The translations under genes and the position numbers were made by a program. This document shows, piece by piece, positions 8,298 to 17,291 of a DNA stretch of 64,000 nt. Origin of the DNA: [Clostridium] symbiosum (GTDB taxonomy: Bacteria; Bacillota; Clostridia; Lachnospirales; Lachnospiraceae); the NCBI GenBank assembly GCA_036419695.1, contig CP143946.1:3962001-4026000 (forward strand), read 5' to 3'. The notes under the pieces are model-generated. The model saw only the letters and a list, made by a program, of their open reading frames with translations, was not told the origin of the DNA and did no database searches. Position 1 is the stretch's first letter. Every line of letters begins with the position of its first letter.

Positions 8298-9425
8298 TTA
8301 CAGGAAATCACGGATCCGTTTACTTCTGACCGGGTTTCTCAGTTTTCTGAGAGCCTTGGCCTCTATCTGCCTGATACGCTCACGGGTAACGTTAAATTCT
8401 TTACCCACTTCCTCCAGTGTTCTCGGGTGGCCGTCCTCCAGACCGAAGCGCAGAACGATTACCTGGCGCTCCCTCTCCTTCAGATCACCGAGCAGTGCAT
8501 CAATATGCTCTCTCAGCATAACAGACTCCACGTTGCCCTCCGGAGTTACCACATTGCCGTCAGCCACGAAATCGCCCAGGTTGGAATCGTCTTCCTCTCC
8601 AATCGGGGTCTCCAGAGAAGCCGGTTCCCTGGCTATCTGCATGATCTCCATGACCTTGTCTTCCGTCATCTCAAGTGCTTCGGAAAGCTCTGCCACGGAT
8701 GGTTCATAGCCCAGCTCCAGTGTCAGTTTTCTCTGCATCTTCGACATCTTATTAATCGTCTCAACCATATGCACGGGAACACGGATCGTTCTCGCCTGAT
8801 CTGCCAGCGCTCTTGTGACAGACTGCCGAATCCACCAGGTAGCATATGTACTCAGCTTATATCCTTTTGTGTAATCAAATTTTTCAACACCCTTGATCAG
8901 GCCCAGATTTCCTTCCTGAACAAGATCCAGAAAGCTCATGCCTCTGCCGGTATAACGTTTCGCGATACTTACCACAAGCCTTAAATTGGCCTCAATTAAA
9001 CGTTCCTTTGCATTGTCATCGCCCTCTGCCTTCCTCTTGGCAAGACGCAGTTCCTCATCAGCGCTTAAAAGCGGAACCGTACCTATCTCTTTCAGGTACA
9101 TACGCACCGGATCCTCGGTACCAATCCCTTCCAGAAGATCAATGGCATCGAGATCAATCTCTTCCTCTTCGCTCTTCAGGAAGTCATCATCTGCATCGTC
9201 CAGAAGCAGAGCGTCATCTTCCGCCAGTATCGTTTCATCGATCACTTCAGGGATAATGTCAATATTATTGTTCTCCAGATAATTATAAATCTGTTCCATC
9301 TGTTCTGTTGACAGATTATCCCCGGCAAAAAAATTGTTAATCTCTGTGATGTCAAGTGCATTCTGCTTTGTTTTCGCCAGGTCGACAAGTCGTTTTAACT
9401 TCTCTAAAAAATTTTCTTTCTCCAC
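8298..9425 (-). CDS. rpoD: RNA polymerase primary sigma factor (sigma-70/SigA)
   Basis: 375 residues. Region 1.1 lies at the N-terminus, followed by an acidic stretch (DDALLLDDADDDFL). Region 1.2 (DPVRMYLKEIG) and region 2 (ANLRLVVSIAKRYTGRGM, KGYKLSTYATWWIRQSVTRAL) are present, and region 4.2 is VTRERIRQIEAKALRKLR. It is the housekeeping sigma factor. It is compact for the family, as in other clostridia. Translation starts at GTG 9425 after AAAGGACG. The usual upstream dnaG is not adjacent; the gene has its own consensus promoter. Confidence 0.97.
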   Translation of the reverse strand: MEKENFLEKLKRLVDLAKTKQNALDITEINNFFAGDNLSTEQMEQIYNYLENNNIDIIPEVIDETILAEDDALLLDDADDDFLKSEEEEIDLDAIDLLEGIGTEDPVRMYLKEIGTVPLLSADEELRLAKRKAEGDDNAKERLIEANLRLVVSIAKRYTGRGMSFLDLVQEGNLGLIKGVEKFDYTKGYKLSTYATWWIRQSVTRALADQARTIRVPVHMVETINKMSKMQRKLTLELGYEPSVAELSEALEMTEDKVMEIMQIAREPASLETPIGEEDDSNLGDFVADGNVVTPEGNVESVMLREHIDALLGDLKERERQVIVLRFGLEDGHPRTLEEVGKEFNVTRERIRQIEAKALRKLRNPVRSKRIRDFL

Positions 9426-9476
9426 GAATTAACGTCCTTTCGCCTAGAAGTTTTGTAAAATAGTGCTCGGCCTTTT

Positions 9477-9505
9477 ATTATATACTAACCAAAATTTTTT
9501 TTCAA
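9477..9505 (-). promoter_or_regulatory. rpoD promoter
   Basis: On the minus strand, TTGAAA (9500-9505) and TATAAT (9477-9482) are 17 bp apart, about 50 bp before the rpoD start. This is a consensus sigma-A promoter. Confidence 0.8.
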
Positions 9506-9533
9506 CATATTTCTGAGCTTTTCTATTAGTTTT

Positions 9534-10451
9534 TCACAAAGCTTCGACAACAGACGACGCTTTGCGTCTGATTGATACCGCGCGGTTCATATTTTCTATC
9601 AGTGTTTCCGTCCTGCTGCCGCCATATTCCCCGTCCAGCGACCAGTCCACCGGTTCCGGTGATGTGACTTTCAGGCGTTTCGCGCGAAACTGGTATACGC
9701 AGTCATTTTCTCCCTCGCGCAGTATCAGATAGGAAGCAATGCTGGCAATATCCTTCGGCGTCCTGGGTTTCCTGACCAGAAGAACTTCGAATTCTCCGTC
9801 GTCCAATGCCACATTCAGACCTACCAGTCCTTTAAAACCACCGATACTGATTGTATTCGTGATCATTCCGATTATGAATTCGTCTTCCAGCGATCCGCCT
9901 TCCCACTCAAACTTCATTCTGTAGGCCTTCAGGTTTGTGACCCTCTTTACCGCTTCCAGCATGTAGGCCTGATGTCCCAGCAGATTTTTCGTCTCCTGCG
10001 GAGTTCTGTAAGAAACCTCGGTAAACGCTCCGAACGCTGCGACATAAACGAAATACTTCTCTTCCCCGAATTTACCTATATCCACGGCGATTGTGCTGCC
10101 GCTGACGGCATCCAATGCCGCCTTCTTCATGTTTTTGGAAATTCCAATGCTGGAGGCGTAATCGTTGGTGGAACCCGACGGGATGTAACCAATCACCGGC
10201 CTCTTCCCCGGCGGGAACGTCATGAGTCCCGATACGACCTCATTGAGCGTGCCGTCGCCGCCGCTGCATACCACAAGGTTCTTCCCCCTGGCGCAGCGCT
10301 TCACAACACGCATGGCATCGAGAGGCTCCTGGGTGACGTGAACCGTCACATCATATCCGCACTTTGTAAATATATCCAATATATCGAGCAGTTTGTTTCG
10401 TATCTGCTCTTTCCCCGATCTGGGATTGAACACGAAAATCATTTTTTTCAT
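9534..10451 (-). CDS. Diacylglycerol/lipid kinase, DagK/YegS family
   Basis: 305 residues. The start FVFNPRSGKEQIRNKLLDIL and the nucleotide-binding loop VCSGGDGTLNEVVSGLM (about 80-97) define the DAGK catalytic domain. GYIPSGSTNDYASSIGI follows, and the C-terminal beta-sandwich has DDGEFEVLLVR and SLDGEYGG. It phosphorylates diacylglycerol or a related lipid at the membrane, probably recycling lipids from lipoteichoic-acid or phospholipid turnover. It follows mutY by 20 bp in the same direction and is likely cotranscribed with it. Confidence 0.9.
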   Translation of the reverse strand: MKKMIFVFNPRSGKEQIRNKLLDILDIFTKCGYDVTVHVTQEPLDAMRVVKRCARGKNLVVCSGGDGTLNEVVSGLMTFPPGKRPVIGYIPSGSTNDYASSIGISKNMKKAALDAVSGSTIAVDIGKFGEEKYFVYVAAFGAFTEVSYRTPQETKNLLGHQAYMLEAVKRVTNLKAYRMKFEWEGGSLEDEFIIGMITNTISIGGFKGLVGLNVALDDGEFEVLLVRKPRTPKDIASIASYLILREGENDCVYQFRAKRLKVTSPEPVDWSLDGEYGGSRTETLIENMNRAVSIRRKASSVVEAL

Positions 10452-10471
10452 AGGTCTTCCCTCTCATTATT

Positions 10472-11584
10472 TCACATTAAAGCTTTTGTATACACTCCGA
10501 ATGCATTTGGAAGGGGATATTTTGAAAATATTTCCTCTTTTTTCACCATTTTAAACAATTCTGGATGTTCTTTTGCAATTTTTACACGATATCCCGTCAT
10601 ATGCCACTCCACATGGGAAAAAACGTGGACCGAATCGGGAAGTTTTTCAACGGACAGAATTTCCTCCGCCGGAAGTCCCAGCCCGTCTTTCAGCTGCTCC
10701 TTAAGCTCTCCCGCCTCTGCATGTCCCGGGATGTTGGGAAATTCATAGAGTGACGCCAGAAGTCCCTTGCTGCTCCTCTTACGGATAGCCGCCCGGCCCT
10801 CCCATTCCAGAAGAAATACCGTCTTATCTTCAATTCTTCTCGGCTTCTTGGGAGCCTTAACGGGAATGATCTCCGTCAGCCCCTCTCTCCGTGCCAGGCA
10901 GATTGAATGAAGCGGGCACTCTGTACAAAGCGGCTTTCCGGCCGGGAGACAGACAATTGCCCCCAGCTCGATCAGCGCCTGGTTATAATCCCCGGCCCTC
11001 TCCCGGTCCATGTTTTCCCTGATTAAATCTTCAAACCGCTTTTTTGTGCCGGCTTTTCCGATATCTTCCCTGTCAGCCAGAAGTCTTGACAGCACCCGCA
11101 GGACATTCCCGTCCACAGCCGGTTCCGGAATACCAAAAGCAATAGAGGCAATCGCTCCGGCCGTATAGCTTCCTATACCTGGGAGCTTTATCAGTTTTTC
11201 ATAGGAGTCCGGCATCACCGCTCCATATTCTTCCACAATAACCTGGGCCGCCTTTTTCAGATTCCTGGCCCTGTTATAATATCCAAGCCCTTCCCACAGC
11301 TTCAGAAGCGTCTGCTCCTCCACCTGGGCCAGGCTCTTTATATCGGGCAGCGCCTCCATAAAACGGGCAAAATACGGTTTAACCGCCTCTACCCTGGTCT
11401 GCTGCAGCATAATCTCAGAAATCCACACCCGGTACGCTTCCGGTTCCTCCCTCCAGGGCAGAATCCGTCTGTTACGATCATACCAGTAAAGCAACGGCCC
11501 CGATGCGGCCCTGAGCCTCTCCGCCTCCTTAAGCGGGCTATCTTCCCGCTCCAGCGTTTTTAATTTACCATATAAATATTCCAT
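10472..11584 (-). CDS. mutY: A/G-specific adenine glycosylase
   Basis: 370 residues. The N-terminal catalytic core has the Glu in MLQQTRVEAV, the helix-hairpin-helix LPGIGSYTAGAIASIAFG and catalytic Asp in AVDGNVLRVLSR. The 4Fe-4S cluster Cys set is C-x6-C-x2-C-x5-C (CLPAGKPLCTECPLHSIC). A C-terminal Nudix-like domain (about 235-365) recognises 8-oxoG, with FLLEWEGRAAIRKR and VFSHVEWHMTGY. It removes adenine mispaired with 8-oxoguanine. ATG 11584 after GAGGAACTT is the preferred start; the open frame extends to a TTG at 11608 without a ribosome site. A repeat unit begins about 57 bp upstream. Confidence 0.95.
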   Translation of the reverse strand: MEYLYGKLKTLEREDSPLKEAERLRAASGPLLYWYDRNRRILPWREEPEAYRVWISEIMLQQTRVEAVKPYFARFMEALPDIKSLAQVEEQTLLKLWEGLGYYNRARNLKKAAQVIVEEYGAVMPDSYEKLIKLPGIGSYTAGAIASIAFGIPEPAVDGNVLRVLSRLLADREDIGKAGTKKRFEDLIRENMDRERAGDYNQALIELGAIVCLPAGKPLCTECPLHSICLARREGLTEIIPVKAPKKPRRIEDKTVFLLEWEGRAAIRKRSSKGLLASLYEFPNIPGHAEAGELKEQLKDGLGLPAEEILSVEKLPDSVHVFSHVEWHMTGYRVKIAKEHPELFKMVKKEEIFSKYPLPNAFGVYTKALM

Positions 11585-11640
11585 AAGTTCCTCATAACCG
11601 CCGCCCAAAACAGCGGACGGTGCAGTTTAACAGGTAGCTA

Positions 11641-11904
11641 TTTCTTCAGTCCCGGCCCATAACCTGCCCGTGGGGAAGGAGGGAGAAAAAGATTCCGTAG
11701 GGAACCTGGGAGTTCATCGGCACTTACCGAGGTCTTTTCGAGGTTAGTGTCCGCTATGTACTCGAAAGAGCGCGAGCGTTTCCCGCAGGAACTTTTTCTG
11801 CCCGGATTCCCCACCCGCGACAACCTATAGCCCGGGACTGAAGACTCACTACCTCACCTCACCATTCCGCCCCCGGCCGTCCCGGCGGCGTTCTCATTCC
11901 TCAA
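11641..11904. repeat. Palindromic element, copy 2: single unit A plus one outer arm
   Basis: One unit A (11641-11847), inverted relative to copies 1, 3, 4 and 5: CTTCAGTCCCGG at the left and CCGGGACTGAAGACTC at the right, with the GGGGAAGG...AAAAAGATTCC arm pairing with GGAACTTTTTCTGCCCGGATTCCCC. To its right is the outer arm CCGTCCCGGCGGCGTTCTCATTCC, the complement of the outer arm of copies 4 and 5. This arm abuts the birA stop codon at 11905-11907. No unit B is present, showing that the hairpin unit can occur alone. Confidence 0.85.
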
Positions 11905-12885
11905 CTACACATACCCATAAATCCCCCGAACCGAAACCTCACCCGAGATAACCTGGTGCACGGCTCCGTCCTCTGTCTTCACCAACAGCTCACCCGCCTC
12001 ATTAATTCCGAGCGCGGTGCCCACATATTCATTCCCCGGCGCCAGCACGCGGACCGAACGGTTTACATTGGCCAAGTGGCTGTTGTACGCCTCAAGAAGT
12101 CCCGCCATGTTGCCGGATTCCATAAACAGCGCATAGTATTTTTCATATGCCTCCATCACGGCGCCTATCAGTTCGCTCCTCTTTACGGTCTTTCCGGTCT
12201 GCATCAGGATTGATGTTGCCACCTCCCTGATCTCCTCCGGAAATTCTTCCATATTGGCATTGATTCCAATTCCTGTTACCACATAGTTGATACATTCCAG
12301 CTCCGTGCTCATCTCCGTCAGAATGCCGCAGAGCTTCTTGCCGCCCGCTACAATGTCATTGGGCCATTTGATCTCTGTCTCCAGGCCGCAGGTCTTTTTA
12401 ATTCCCTCGGAAACGGCCATAGCAGACACCAGTGTCAGCATCGATGCGGAAGACGGGTGCAGTTCCGGCCGGATCATAAGGCTCATCCAGACCCCCACGC
12501 CGCGCGGTGATGTCCACATCTTTCCTCTGCGTCCCTTACCCATATTCTGGTAATCGGCGACCGCCAGAGTCCCATGGGGAGCGCCCTCCTCCGCAGCCAT
12601 CTTGGCCGCCGTGTTCGTAGAACCTGTCTCATCAAAATAGAGGACATTCCTGCCCGCCCACTCGGTATTCATACTGCTCTCAAGTTCCGCACGGCTTAAA
12701 ATATCTCCGGCCGTTTTGAGCCTGTATCCTTTATTCCTCACAGCCTCAATCAGGTATCCCTCCGATTCAAGCTGTTTAATCACTTTCCATACCGCAGTCC
12801 TGGAAACATCAAATTTCTCGCAGATTTCCTGGCCGGAGATATATCCGTCCGCCTCTTTTAACATCCTTAAAACTTCTGTCTTCAC
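11905..12885 (-). CDS. birA: Bifunctional biotin ligase / biotin operon repressor BirA
   Basis: 326 residues. An N-terminal winged helix (about 1-65, with EKFDVSRTAVWKVIKQLESEGY) is followed by the biotin protein ligase domain: GSTNTAAKMAAEEGAPHG, the biotinyl-AMP loop GKGRRGKMWTSPRGVG, IKWPNDIVAGGKKLCGIL and a C-terminal SH3-like domain. It attaches biotin to carboxylase subunits and represses biotin genes. GTG 12885 starts 6 nt after the stop of the upstream membrane protein, so translation is probably coupled. The stop codon TAG lies exactly at the junction with repeat copy 2. Confidence 0.95.
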   Translation of the reverse strand: MKTEVLRMLKEADGYISGQEICEKFDVSRTAVWKVIKQLESEGYLIEAVRNKGYRLKTAGDILSRAELESSMNTEWAGRNVLYFDETGSTNTAAKMAAEEGAPHGTLAVADYQNMGKGRRGKMWTSPRGVGVWMSLMIRPELHPSSASMLTLVSAMAVSEGIKKTCGLETEIKWPNDIVAGGKKLCGILTEMSTELECINYVVTGIGINANMEEFPEEIREVATSILMQTGKTVKRSELIGAVMEAYEKYYALFMESGNMAGLLEAYNSHLANVNRSVRVLAPGNEYVGTALGINEAGELLVKTEDGAVHQVISGEVSVRGIYGYV

Positions 12886-12891
12886 GTCTTA

Positions 12892-13200
12892 TTACCCCCA
12901 CCAGATTGTAAGTGCGCTTATCACGCATAAAAGGAACAGTGCAACTCCCGCTGCCATAAGCGCTGCGCCTGCAATTCTCTTTTTCTTTTTTCCTCTGTTG
13001 TTGTGGAAACGTTCATAGCCGCTCACAAGGTTCAGCAGCGATGCCAGAAGAAAGATAGCCGGGAACAGAATCCTGTTCTCATCCGGGTTAAGAAAAGCAA
13101 GTACGGCCAGAATGACAATCAGAATCCCCACCACAACATGGAGCGTGTCTAAAACAAAAGAGGAAACTCTGCCAGTTCTCTTTTTTTCCTGTAATACCAT
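12892..13200 (-). CDS. Small membrane protein upstream of birA
   Basis: 102 residues with three predicted membrane segments (about 17-38, 43-60 and 77-99) and a basic loop HNNRGKKKKRIAG between the second and third. No named family is recognised with confidence. It starts at ATG 13200 after AAAGGAGAGAAAAACG and is the first gene of the birA transcript, with a consensus promoter at 13227-13255. Function unknown. Confidence 0.75.
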   Translation of the reverse strand: MVLQEKKRTGRVSSFVLDTLHVVVGILIVILAVLAFLNPDENRILFPAIFLLASLLNLVSGYERFHNNRGKKKKRIAGAALMAAGVALFLLCVISALTIWWG

Positions 13201-13226
13201 CGTTTTTCTCTCCTTTAATCCCTCTT

Positions 13227-13255
13227 ATTTTACATAAATACCGCCCACTTGTCAA
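13227..13255 (-). promoter_or_regulatory. Promoter of the membrane protein-birA operon
   Basis: Minus strand TTGACA (13250-13255) and TAAAAT (13227-13232) with a 17 bp spacer, 27 bp before the start codon of the small membrane protein. Confidence 0.75.
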
Positions 13256-13283
13256 AAAGATATGAAAACCCGGCGCCGATTCA

Positions 13284-13408
13284 GTTACTGTTCACATCCC
13301 AGCTAAAAGCAGCTGTGCTGCAAACAATAACACGCGCCGTGTAACTCGGGATTTTCACGCAAAATACGCGCAAAAACGCCTCGCGGGACATTACCTGTGA
13401 ACAGTAAC
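13284..13408. repeat. GTTACTGTTCAC-family repeat, full copy
   Basis: 125 bp bounded by perfectly inverted GTTACTGTTCAC and GTGAACAGTAAC. Inside are further short inverted segments (AGCAGCTGTGCTG, ACGCGCCGTGT) and the family core CAAAAACGCCTCGCGGGACA. It sits between the patatin stop codon (6 bp away) and the promoter of the birA operon. Confidence 0.8.
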
Positions 13409-13413
13409 CCGAT

Positions 13414-14604
13414 TCATTCATATACGGTAAGTCTTCCGTCGGATTTAAGAAGAGCTTTGTGGATTTCCCTCACCAGCTCATCCGTTTTGTAGACACGGTA
13501 TCTTGTAATTTTCAGTGACGTCGCCAGTTCCTCCAGGATTCCCAGGTACATATCTTTGTAATTCCATTCCTCTTTGAGCTTCATTCTGACCGCCAGTTCG
13601 GGAAATACATTCTCCGTGTAAAACCGGTAACCGTCCAGATAGGAGAGGGTTTCCTCATCCAGAACTGAACTCAGATAAACCTTAAGCAGTTCCAGCTCCG
13701 ACATCATTCTGTCAAAATAATACGGTTCCTCATAAGGGGCATAGATATAATATCTCCGCCCGTCCAGCCCATAGAGAAGGCGCGACGCCTCCAGATAGCC
13801 GAGGGCCATATTCTTCCGGCTCCGTTTGCTGTCGAATTCCAGGACGCCTCCCAGCTCTTCCCTGGGTGCAATATGGTAAATATTGGTTTCCTCCGGAATC
13901 TTAATCTTTTTCTCCCGGTCATAGCCAATCCCGTAAATCCGGATGACGATAATATCCTGGTAGCCCCGGTCAATCAGCACATCCAGGGGAACATTATTAA
14001 ATCCGCCGCCGTCCGTGTAGAGCTTTCCTCCCAGCTTCTCTGTCTTAAAGACCGGAAAATAGGCGCTGGCCAAAAGAATCTCTTCAATCTTGCCGTCCGG
14101 CATGGATTTTACATCCACATTAAGCAATTTCATATCAGAAACGGAGAACGTCGTGGCAAAGAGTTCACAGGCGGAATTCCTGATTTTCTCCTCGTCCACG
14201 GTCTCATGGAGGAGTTTTTTCAGGGGTGTGATGTCGATGCCGCGATCCTTTATAAGCTTTTTAATTTCCTCCGCCGCTTCCTGCAGGGTTCCCATGCCCG
14301 GATTAAAATCCATGACCGTGGAATAATTGATGTTATGCCAGATATCTTCCGCCTTTTCCGGATCATCCATGCATATTAAGGCTCCGTTGAGCGCTCCGAC
14401 GGAGACTCCCGATACACCCTTTATCCTGATTCCGGCCTCCCTGAGGGCCCGCCAGGCTCCAATCTGAAAGGAGCCCTTGGCTCCGCCGCCCTCCAGCACA
14501 AGGCCGTATTCCCTGGACAAATCCAGTTTAATCTTATCCTGCCCCAGGTTTACCTTTCTGACCATCCTGCGCCTTGCGCCCGATGTTTTCTGTTCATTCT
14601 CCAT
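13414..14604 (-). CDS. Patatin-like phospholipase
   Basis: 396 residues. The oxyanion loop is LVLEGGGAKGSFQIGAWRAL, the nucleophile Ser lies in GVSGVSVGALNGAL (GxSxG) and the catalytic Asp in YTDGGGFNNVPLDVL, so the Ser-Asp dyad is intact. The C-terminal 150 residues, with many Tyr and Leu (RRYYIYAPYEEPYYFDRMMSE), are typical of a clostridial patatin subfamily. It is a predicted cytosolic lipid acyl hydrolase, substrate unknown. No signal peptide was seen. ATG 14604 is favoured because AAAGGTGG lies 5 nt upstream; the frame stays open to 14691. Confidence 0.88.
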   Translation of the reverse strand: MENEQKTSGARRRMVRKVNLGQDKIKLDLSREYGLVLEGGGAKGSFQIGAWRALREAGIRIKGVSGVSVGALNGALICMDDPEKAEDIWHNINYSTVMDFNPGMGTLQEAAEEIKKLIKDRGIDITPLKKLLHETVDEEKIRNSACELFATTFSVSDMKLLNVDVKSMPDGKIEEILLASAYFPVFKTEKLGGKLYTDGGGFNNVPLDVLIDRGYQDIIVIRIYGIGYDREKKIKIPEETNIYHIAPREELGGVLEFDSKRSRKNMALGYLEASRLLYGLDGRRYYIYAPYEEPYYFDRMMSELELLKVYLSSVLDEETLSYLDGYRFYTENVFPELAVRMKLKEEWNYKDMYLGILEELATSLKITRYRVYKTDELVREIHKALLKSDGRLTVYE

Positions 14605-14700
14605 CATTACCACCTTTAAAACGTTGAAAGGCACGCCCCGCAGACCGCCGCCGGCAATGAGCAGCACGTTAACTGAACGTTCCATTGCCAATCAATAAAG

Positions 14701-14757
14701 GAAAAACCGGATTTCCTCAAGCAATTCTGACTGCTTCGGACTAATCCGGTTTTTTCT
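14701..14757 (-). terminator. Terminator after the nfeD-SPFH operon (bidirectional shape)
   Basis: AACCGGATT (14705-14713) pairs with AATCCGGTT (14743-14751) around a 29 nt loop with a further CTTC-rich pairing. It is followed by T-runs on both strands (TTTTTT on plus, TTTTTCC on minus). Confidence 0.7.
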
Positions 14758-14813
14758 TAAGCGGTGAATAACCTGCAAAGCCTGCTCTTCATCGGGTTCT
14801 TTTTGATAAATGC

Positions 14814-15758
14814 CTATTTTGCACCGGCATTGTCATCTTTCGCTCCGACTTCCACAAGGGATTTTACAAGACCTGCAATTCCCTGAATCTCCGACGGAAT
14901 AATGATTTTCGTTGCCTTGCCGTCTGCGGCCTTTGCAAATGCCTCCAGGCTCTTAATCTGGAGAACTGCGCTGTCGGCGCCGGCCTCTTTTATGAAACGG
15001 ATACCATCCGCATTCGCCTGCTGGATCTTCTGGATTGCCTCCGCCTGGCCTTCGGCCTCACGGATCCTCTTCTCCTTCTCGGCTTCCGCACGGAGAATAG
15101 CTGATGCCTTCTCAGCCTCGGCTTCCAGGATAGCCGATGCTTTCTTACCTTCCGCTACAAGGATTGCCGACTTCTTCTCACCTTCCGCACGGAGGATTAC
15201 CTCACGGCGCTCACGCTCTGCCTTCATCTGTTTCTCCATCGCATCCTGGATGGCAGCCGGCGGAATGATGTTCTTAAGCTCCACACGGTTTACCTTGATG
15301 CCCCACGGGTCGGTGGCAACGTCAAGGGCGGAACGCATCTTTGTGTTGATTGTCTCTCGGGAGGTCAGGGTCTGGTCAAGTTCCAGATCACCGATGATGT
15401 TTCTCAGTGTAGTGGCAGTCAGGTTCTCGATTGCCATAATCGGATTCTCCACGCCGTATGCAAACAGCTTCGGATCCGTAATCTGGAAGAAGACAACCGT
15501 ATCAATCTTCATCGTAACATTATCTTTTGTGATAACAGGCTGCGGTGCGAAATCCACTACCTGCTCTTTCAGAATTACTCTCTTGGCCACACGGTCAATG
15601 AAAGGAACCTTGAAATGAACTCCTACCGACCATGTATCCAAATACGCGCCTAAACGCTCCACAACAAGTGCCTGTGCCTGCGGTACGATTCTGATACATG
15701 ATGAAAGTACCAGCAGAACGATAATCGCAATAACGACAAAACTTATAAATGCTCCCAT
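14814..15758 (-). CDS. SPFH/Band 7 membrane protein (stomatin/QmcA-like)
   Basis: 314 residues. One N-terminal membrane helix (about 4-25), an SPFH domain (VPQAQALVVERLGAYLDTWSVGVHFKVPFIDRVAKRV begins it) through about residue 190, then an Ala/Glu/Lys coiled coil (KSAILVAEGKKASAILEAEAEKASAIL, described by its repeat pattern) and a C-terminal tail with IIIPSEIQGIAG. Stomatin-type proteins form oligomeric rings in membrane microdomains. It is paired with an NfeD protein 1 bp upstream, the standard SPFH-NfeD pair. Its ribosome site GAGGAGG lies inside the last NfeD codons, so translation is coupled. Confidence 0.93.
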   Translation of the reverse strand: MGAFISFVVIAIIVLLVLSSCIRIVPQAQALVVERLGAYLDTWSVGVHFKVPFIDRVAKRVILKEQVVDFAPQPVITKDNVTMKIDTVVFFQITDPKLFAYGVENPIMAIENLTATTLRNIIGDLELDQTLTSRETINTKMRSALDVATDPWGIKVNRVELKNIIPPAAIQDAMEKQMKAERERREVILRAEGEKKSAILVAEGKKASAILEAEAEKASAILRAEAEKEKRIREAEGQAEAIQKIQQANADGIRFIKEAGADSAVLQIKSLEAFAKAADGKATKIIIPSEIQGIAGLVKSLVEVGAKDDNAGAK

Positions 15759-15759
15759 T

Positions 15760-16197
15760 CTATTTCTCCTCCTCGATTCTGCTCACGATCAGTTTCACTC
15801 CGTTGACCGCGTCTATCTTTACCATAGTCCCTTCTTTAATCGGCCTGCCGTCGGTTGAACGCGCCGTCCATTCCTGACCCGAAATGACTGCGGCTCCGGT
15901 GGCCAGATCATTGTCCACATCCGCCGTAATTCTGGCTTTCTTCCCGATAAGGCTCTCCACATTCGTCTTAACCGTCTTCTTGTTGACAAACTTCAGTGCA
16001 AAAGGCCTGGTAAAAAAAAGCAATGCACAGGAAACAATGAAAAACGCTGCAAACTGAATGCTTTGTCCCGCTCCGAGCAGCGCCAGTAAAAAAGCGACTA
16101 TTGCTCCTCCGGCAAACCAGATAGTCGTAAGCGCCATCGTTGCGGCCTCGATTCCTATCAGAACCACAAATGCCGCCAGCCAGATTATCCATGCCAT
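15760..16197 (-). CDS. NfeD-like membrane protein
   Basis: 145 residues. Two or three N-terminal membrane helices (about 3-65) are followed by a C-terminal OB-fold NfeD domain with LIGKKARITADVDNDL and GQEWTARSTDGRPIKEGTMVKI. It is the short form lacking the ClpP-class protease domain. It is the partner of the SPFH protein encoded immediately downstream. ATG 16197 follows AAAGGAGAGATAAGT. The leader between promoter and start contains a GTTACTGTTCAC-family repeat. Confidence 0.9.
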   Translation of the reverse strand: MAWIIWLAAFVVLIGIEAATMALTTIWFAGGAIVAFLLALLGAGQSIQFAAFFIVSCALLFFTRPFALKFVNKKTVKTNVESLIGKKARITADVDNDLATGAAVISGQEWTARSTDGRPIKEGTMVKIDAVNGVKLIVSRIEEEK

Positions 16198-16224
16198 ACT
16201 TATCTCTCCTTTCAAAGGAAATAC

Positions 16225-16303
16225 GTTATTGTCCACACCTTTGCCTGAAAACGGTTGTGCCTGTAAAAACACCTCGCGGAATACTGCCTGTGTGAACGGT
16301 AAC
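16225..16303. repeat. GTTACTGTTCAC-family repeat in the nfeD leader
   Basis: 79 bp with GTTATTGTCCAC at one end and GTGTGAACGGTAAC at the other and the family core AAAAACACCTCGCGGAATAC (shared with the 19525-19677 copy). It lies between the nfeD promoter and the nfeD ribosome site, so it should be present in the mRNA leader. Confidence 0.7.
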
Positions 16304-16322
16304 AGAAATACTCCTTGATACT

Positions 16323-16351
16323 ATTATATTATTTTTTCAGACATTTATCAA
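16323..16351 (-). promoter_or_regulatory. nfeD-SPFH operon promoter
   Basis: Minus strand TTGATA (16346-16351) and TATAAT (16323-16328) with a 17 bp spacer in an AT-rich region. Confidence 0.75.
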
Positions 16352-16425
16352 TATATGGCTGAATATTCTAAACTTACATTTTTATTACTCATTTCTAAAC
16401 TATAAACAAATTTTTTATTAAATTT

Positions 16426-17226
16426 TTAATTTCTTCTCTGCCTGGCGGCCTCGAACATGAGAACAGAAGCTGCAACTGCCGCATTTAGGGATTCCACCTT
16501 TCCCGCCATGGGTATCTTAACATAGCAGTCCGCCATTGCCGCCGTCTCTTCCGTGAGGCCATTGGCCTCATTTCCAATCAGAAAGCCCGTGTCTTTGCGG
16601 TAATCCTCATCCTCGTAATTGCCGGTTCCCTTCAAATGGGCGGCATAGAGACGGATTCCCTTTGATTTAATCAACACGAGGGCCTTTTCCAAATCGTCCA
16701 CATAGACAAACGGTACCCGGTAAATGGATCCCATCGTGGAGCGTATCACTTTTGGATTGTAGATATCGGCCGTCGCGCTGTTCATCACGACTCCGGTGAT
16801 GCCGGCGCCTTCCCCGGCCCTCAGGATTGTGCCCAGATTGCCCGGATCCTGGATCGTCTCAAGAATCATCAGATGGGCCGCATTTCCCCTCTCCTCTCCG
16901 CCCCTTTCCAGGACTTCTTCAAGGGTATGGTAAAACTGCTCCGCAACGGCCAGAATCCCCTGGGGAGTCTGCGTATCCGACATGTATTTCATCACATCGT
17001 CGGATACCTCCTCATAATGGATTCCTCTTAAAAGCGCAGCCGCCTTCTCACCGTGCTGGCGCAGAAAGCTCTCCGACACATAGGTTTCCTTTAACTTTTC
17101 CTTTGGAAGCTCGGAAAACATCTTTGCTCCCTCCACGATAAACAGCCCCTGTTCCCTCCGGGCCTTCGCCTTTTTAACAAGCGAAGACACCGCCCTTACG
17201 TGGTTATTTCCCGTACTTGTAATCAT
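16426..17226 (-). CDS. TrmH/SpoU-family RNA 2'-O-methyltransferase
   Basis: 266 residues. The N-terminal substrate-binding domain (FIVEGAKMFSELPKEKL) precedes the knotted SPOUT methyltransferase domain with motif 1 ETIQDPGNLGTILRAGEGAG, motif 2 GFLIGNEANGLTEE and motif 3 KIPMAGKVESLNAAVAASVL. It methylates ribose in rRNA or tRNA; exact site not predictable. The start at ATG 17226 has GGAGG 7 nt upstream. It lies 65 bp after nadE. Confidence 0.92.
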   Translation of the reverse strand: MITSTGNNHVRAVSSLVKKAKARREQGLFIVEGAKMFSELPKEKLKETYVSESFLRQHGEKAAALLRGIHYEEVSDDVMKYMSDTQTPQGILAVAEQFYHTLEEVLERGGEERGNAAHLMILETIQDPGNLGTILRAGEGAGITGVVMNSATADIYNPKVIRSTMGSIYRVPFVYVDDLEKALVLIKSKGIRLYAAHLKGTGNYEDEDYRKDTGFLIGNEANGLTEETAAMADCYVKIPMAGKVESLNAAVAASVLMFEAARQRRN

Positions 17227-17291
17227 TTGTATCCTCCGTGGCATCAGGATTCACAGCTTTAAAACAGGCCGGACTCTGTTTTATTATCCTA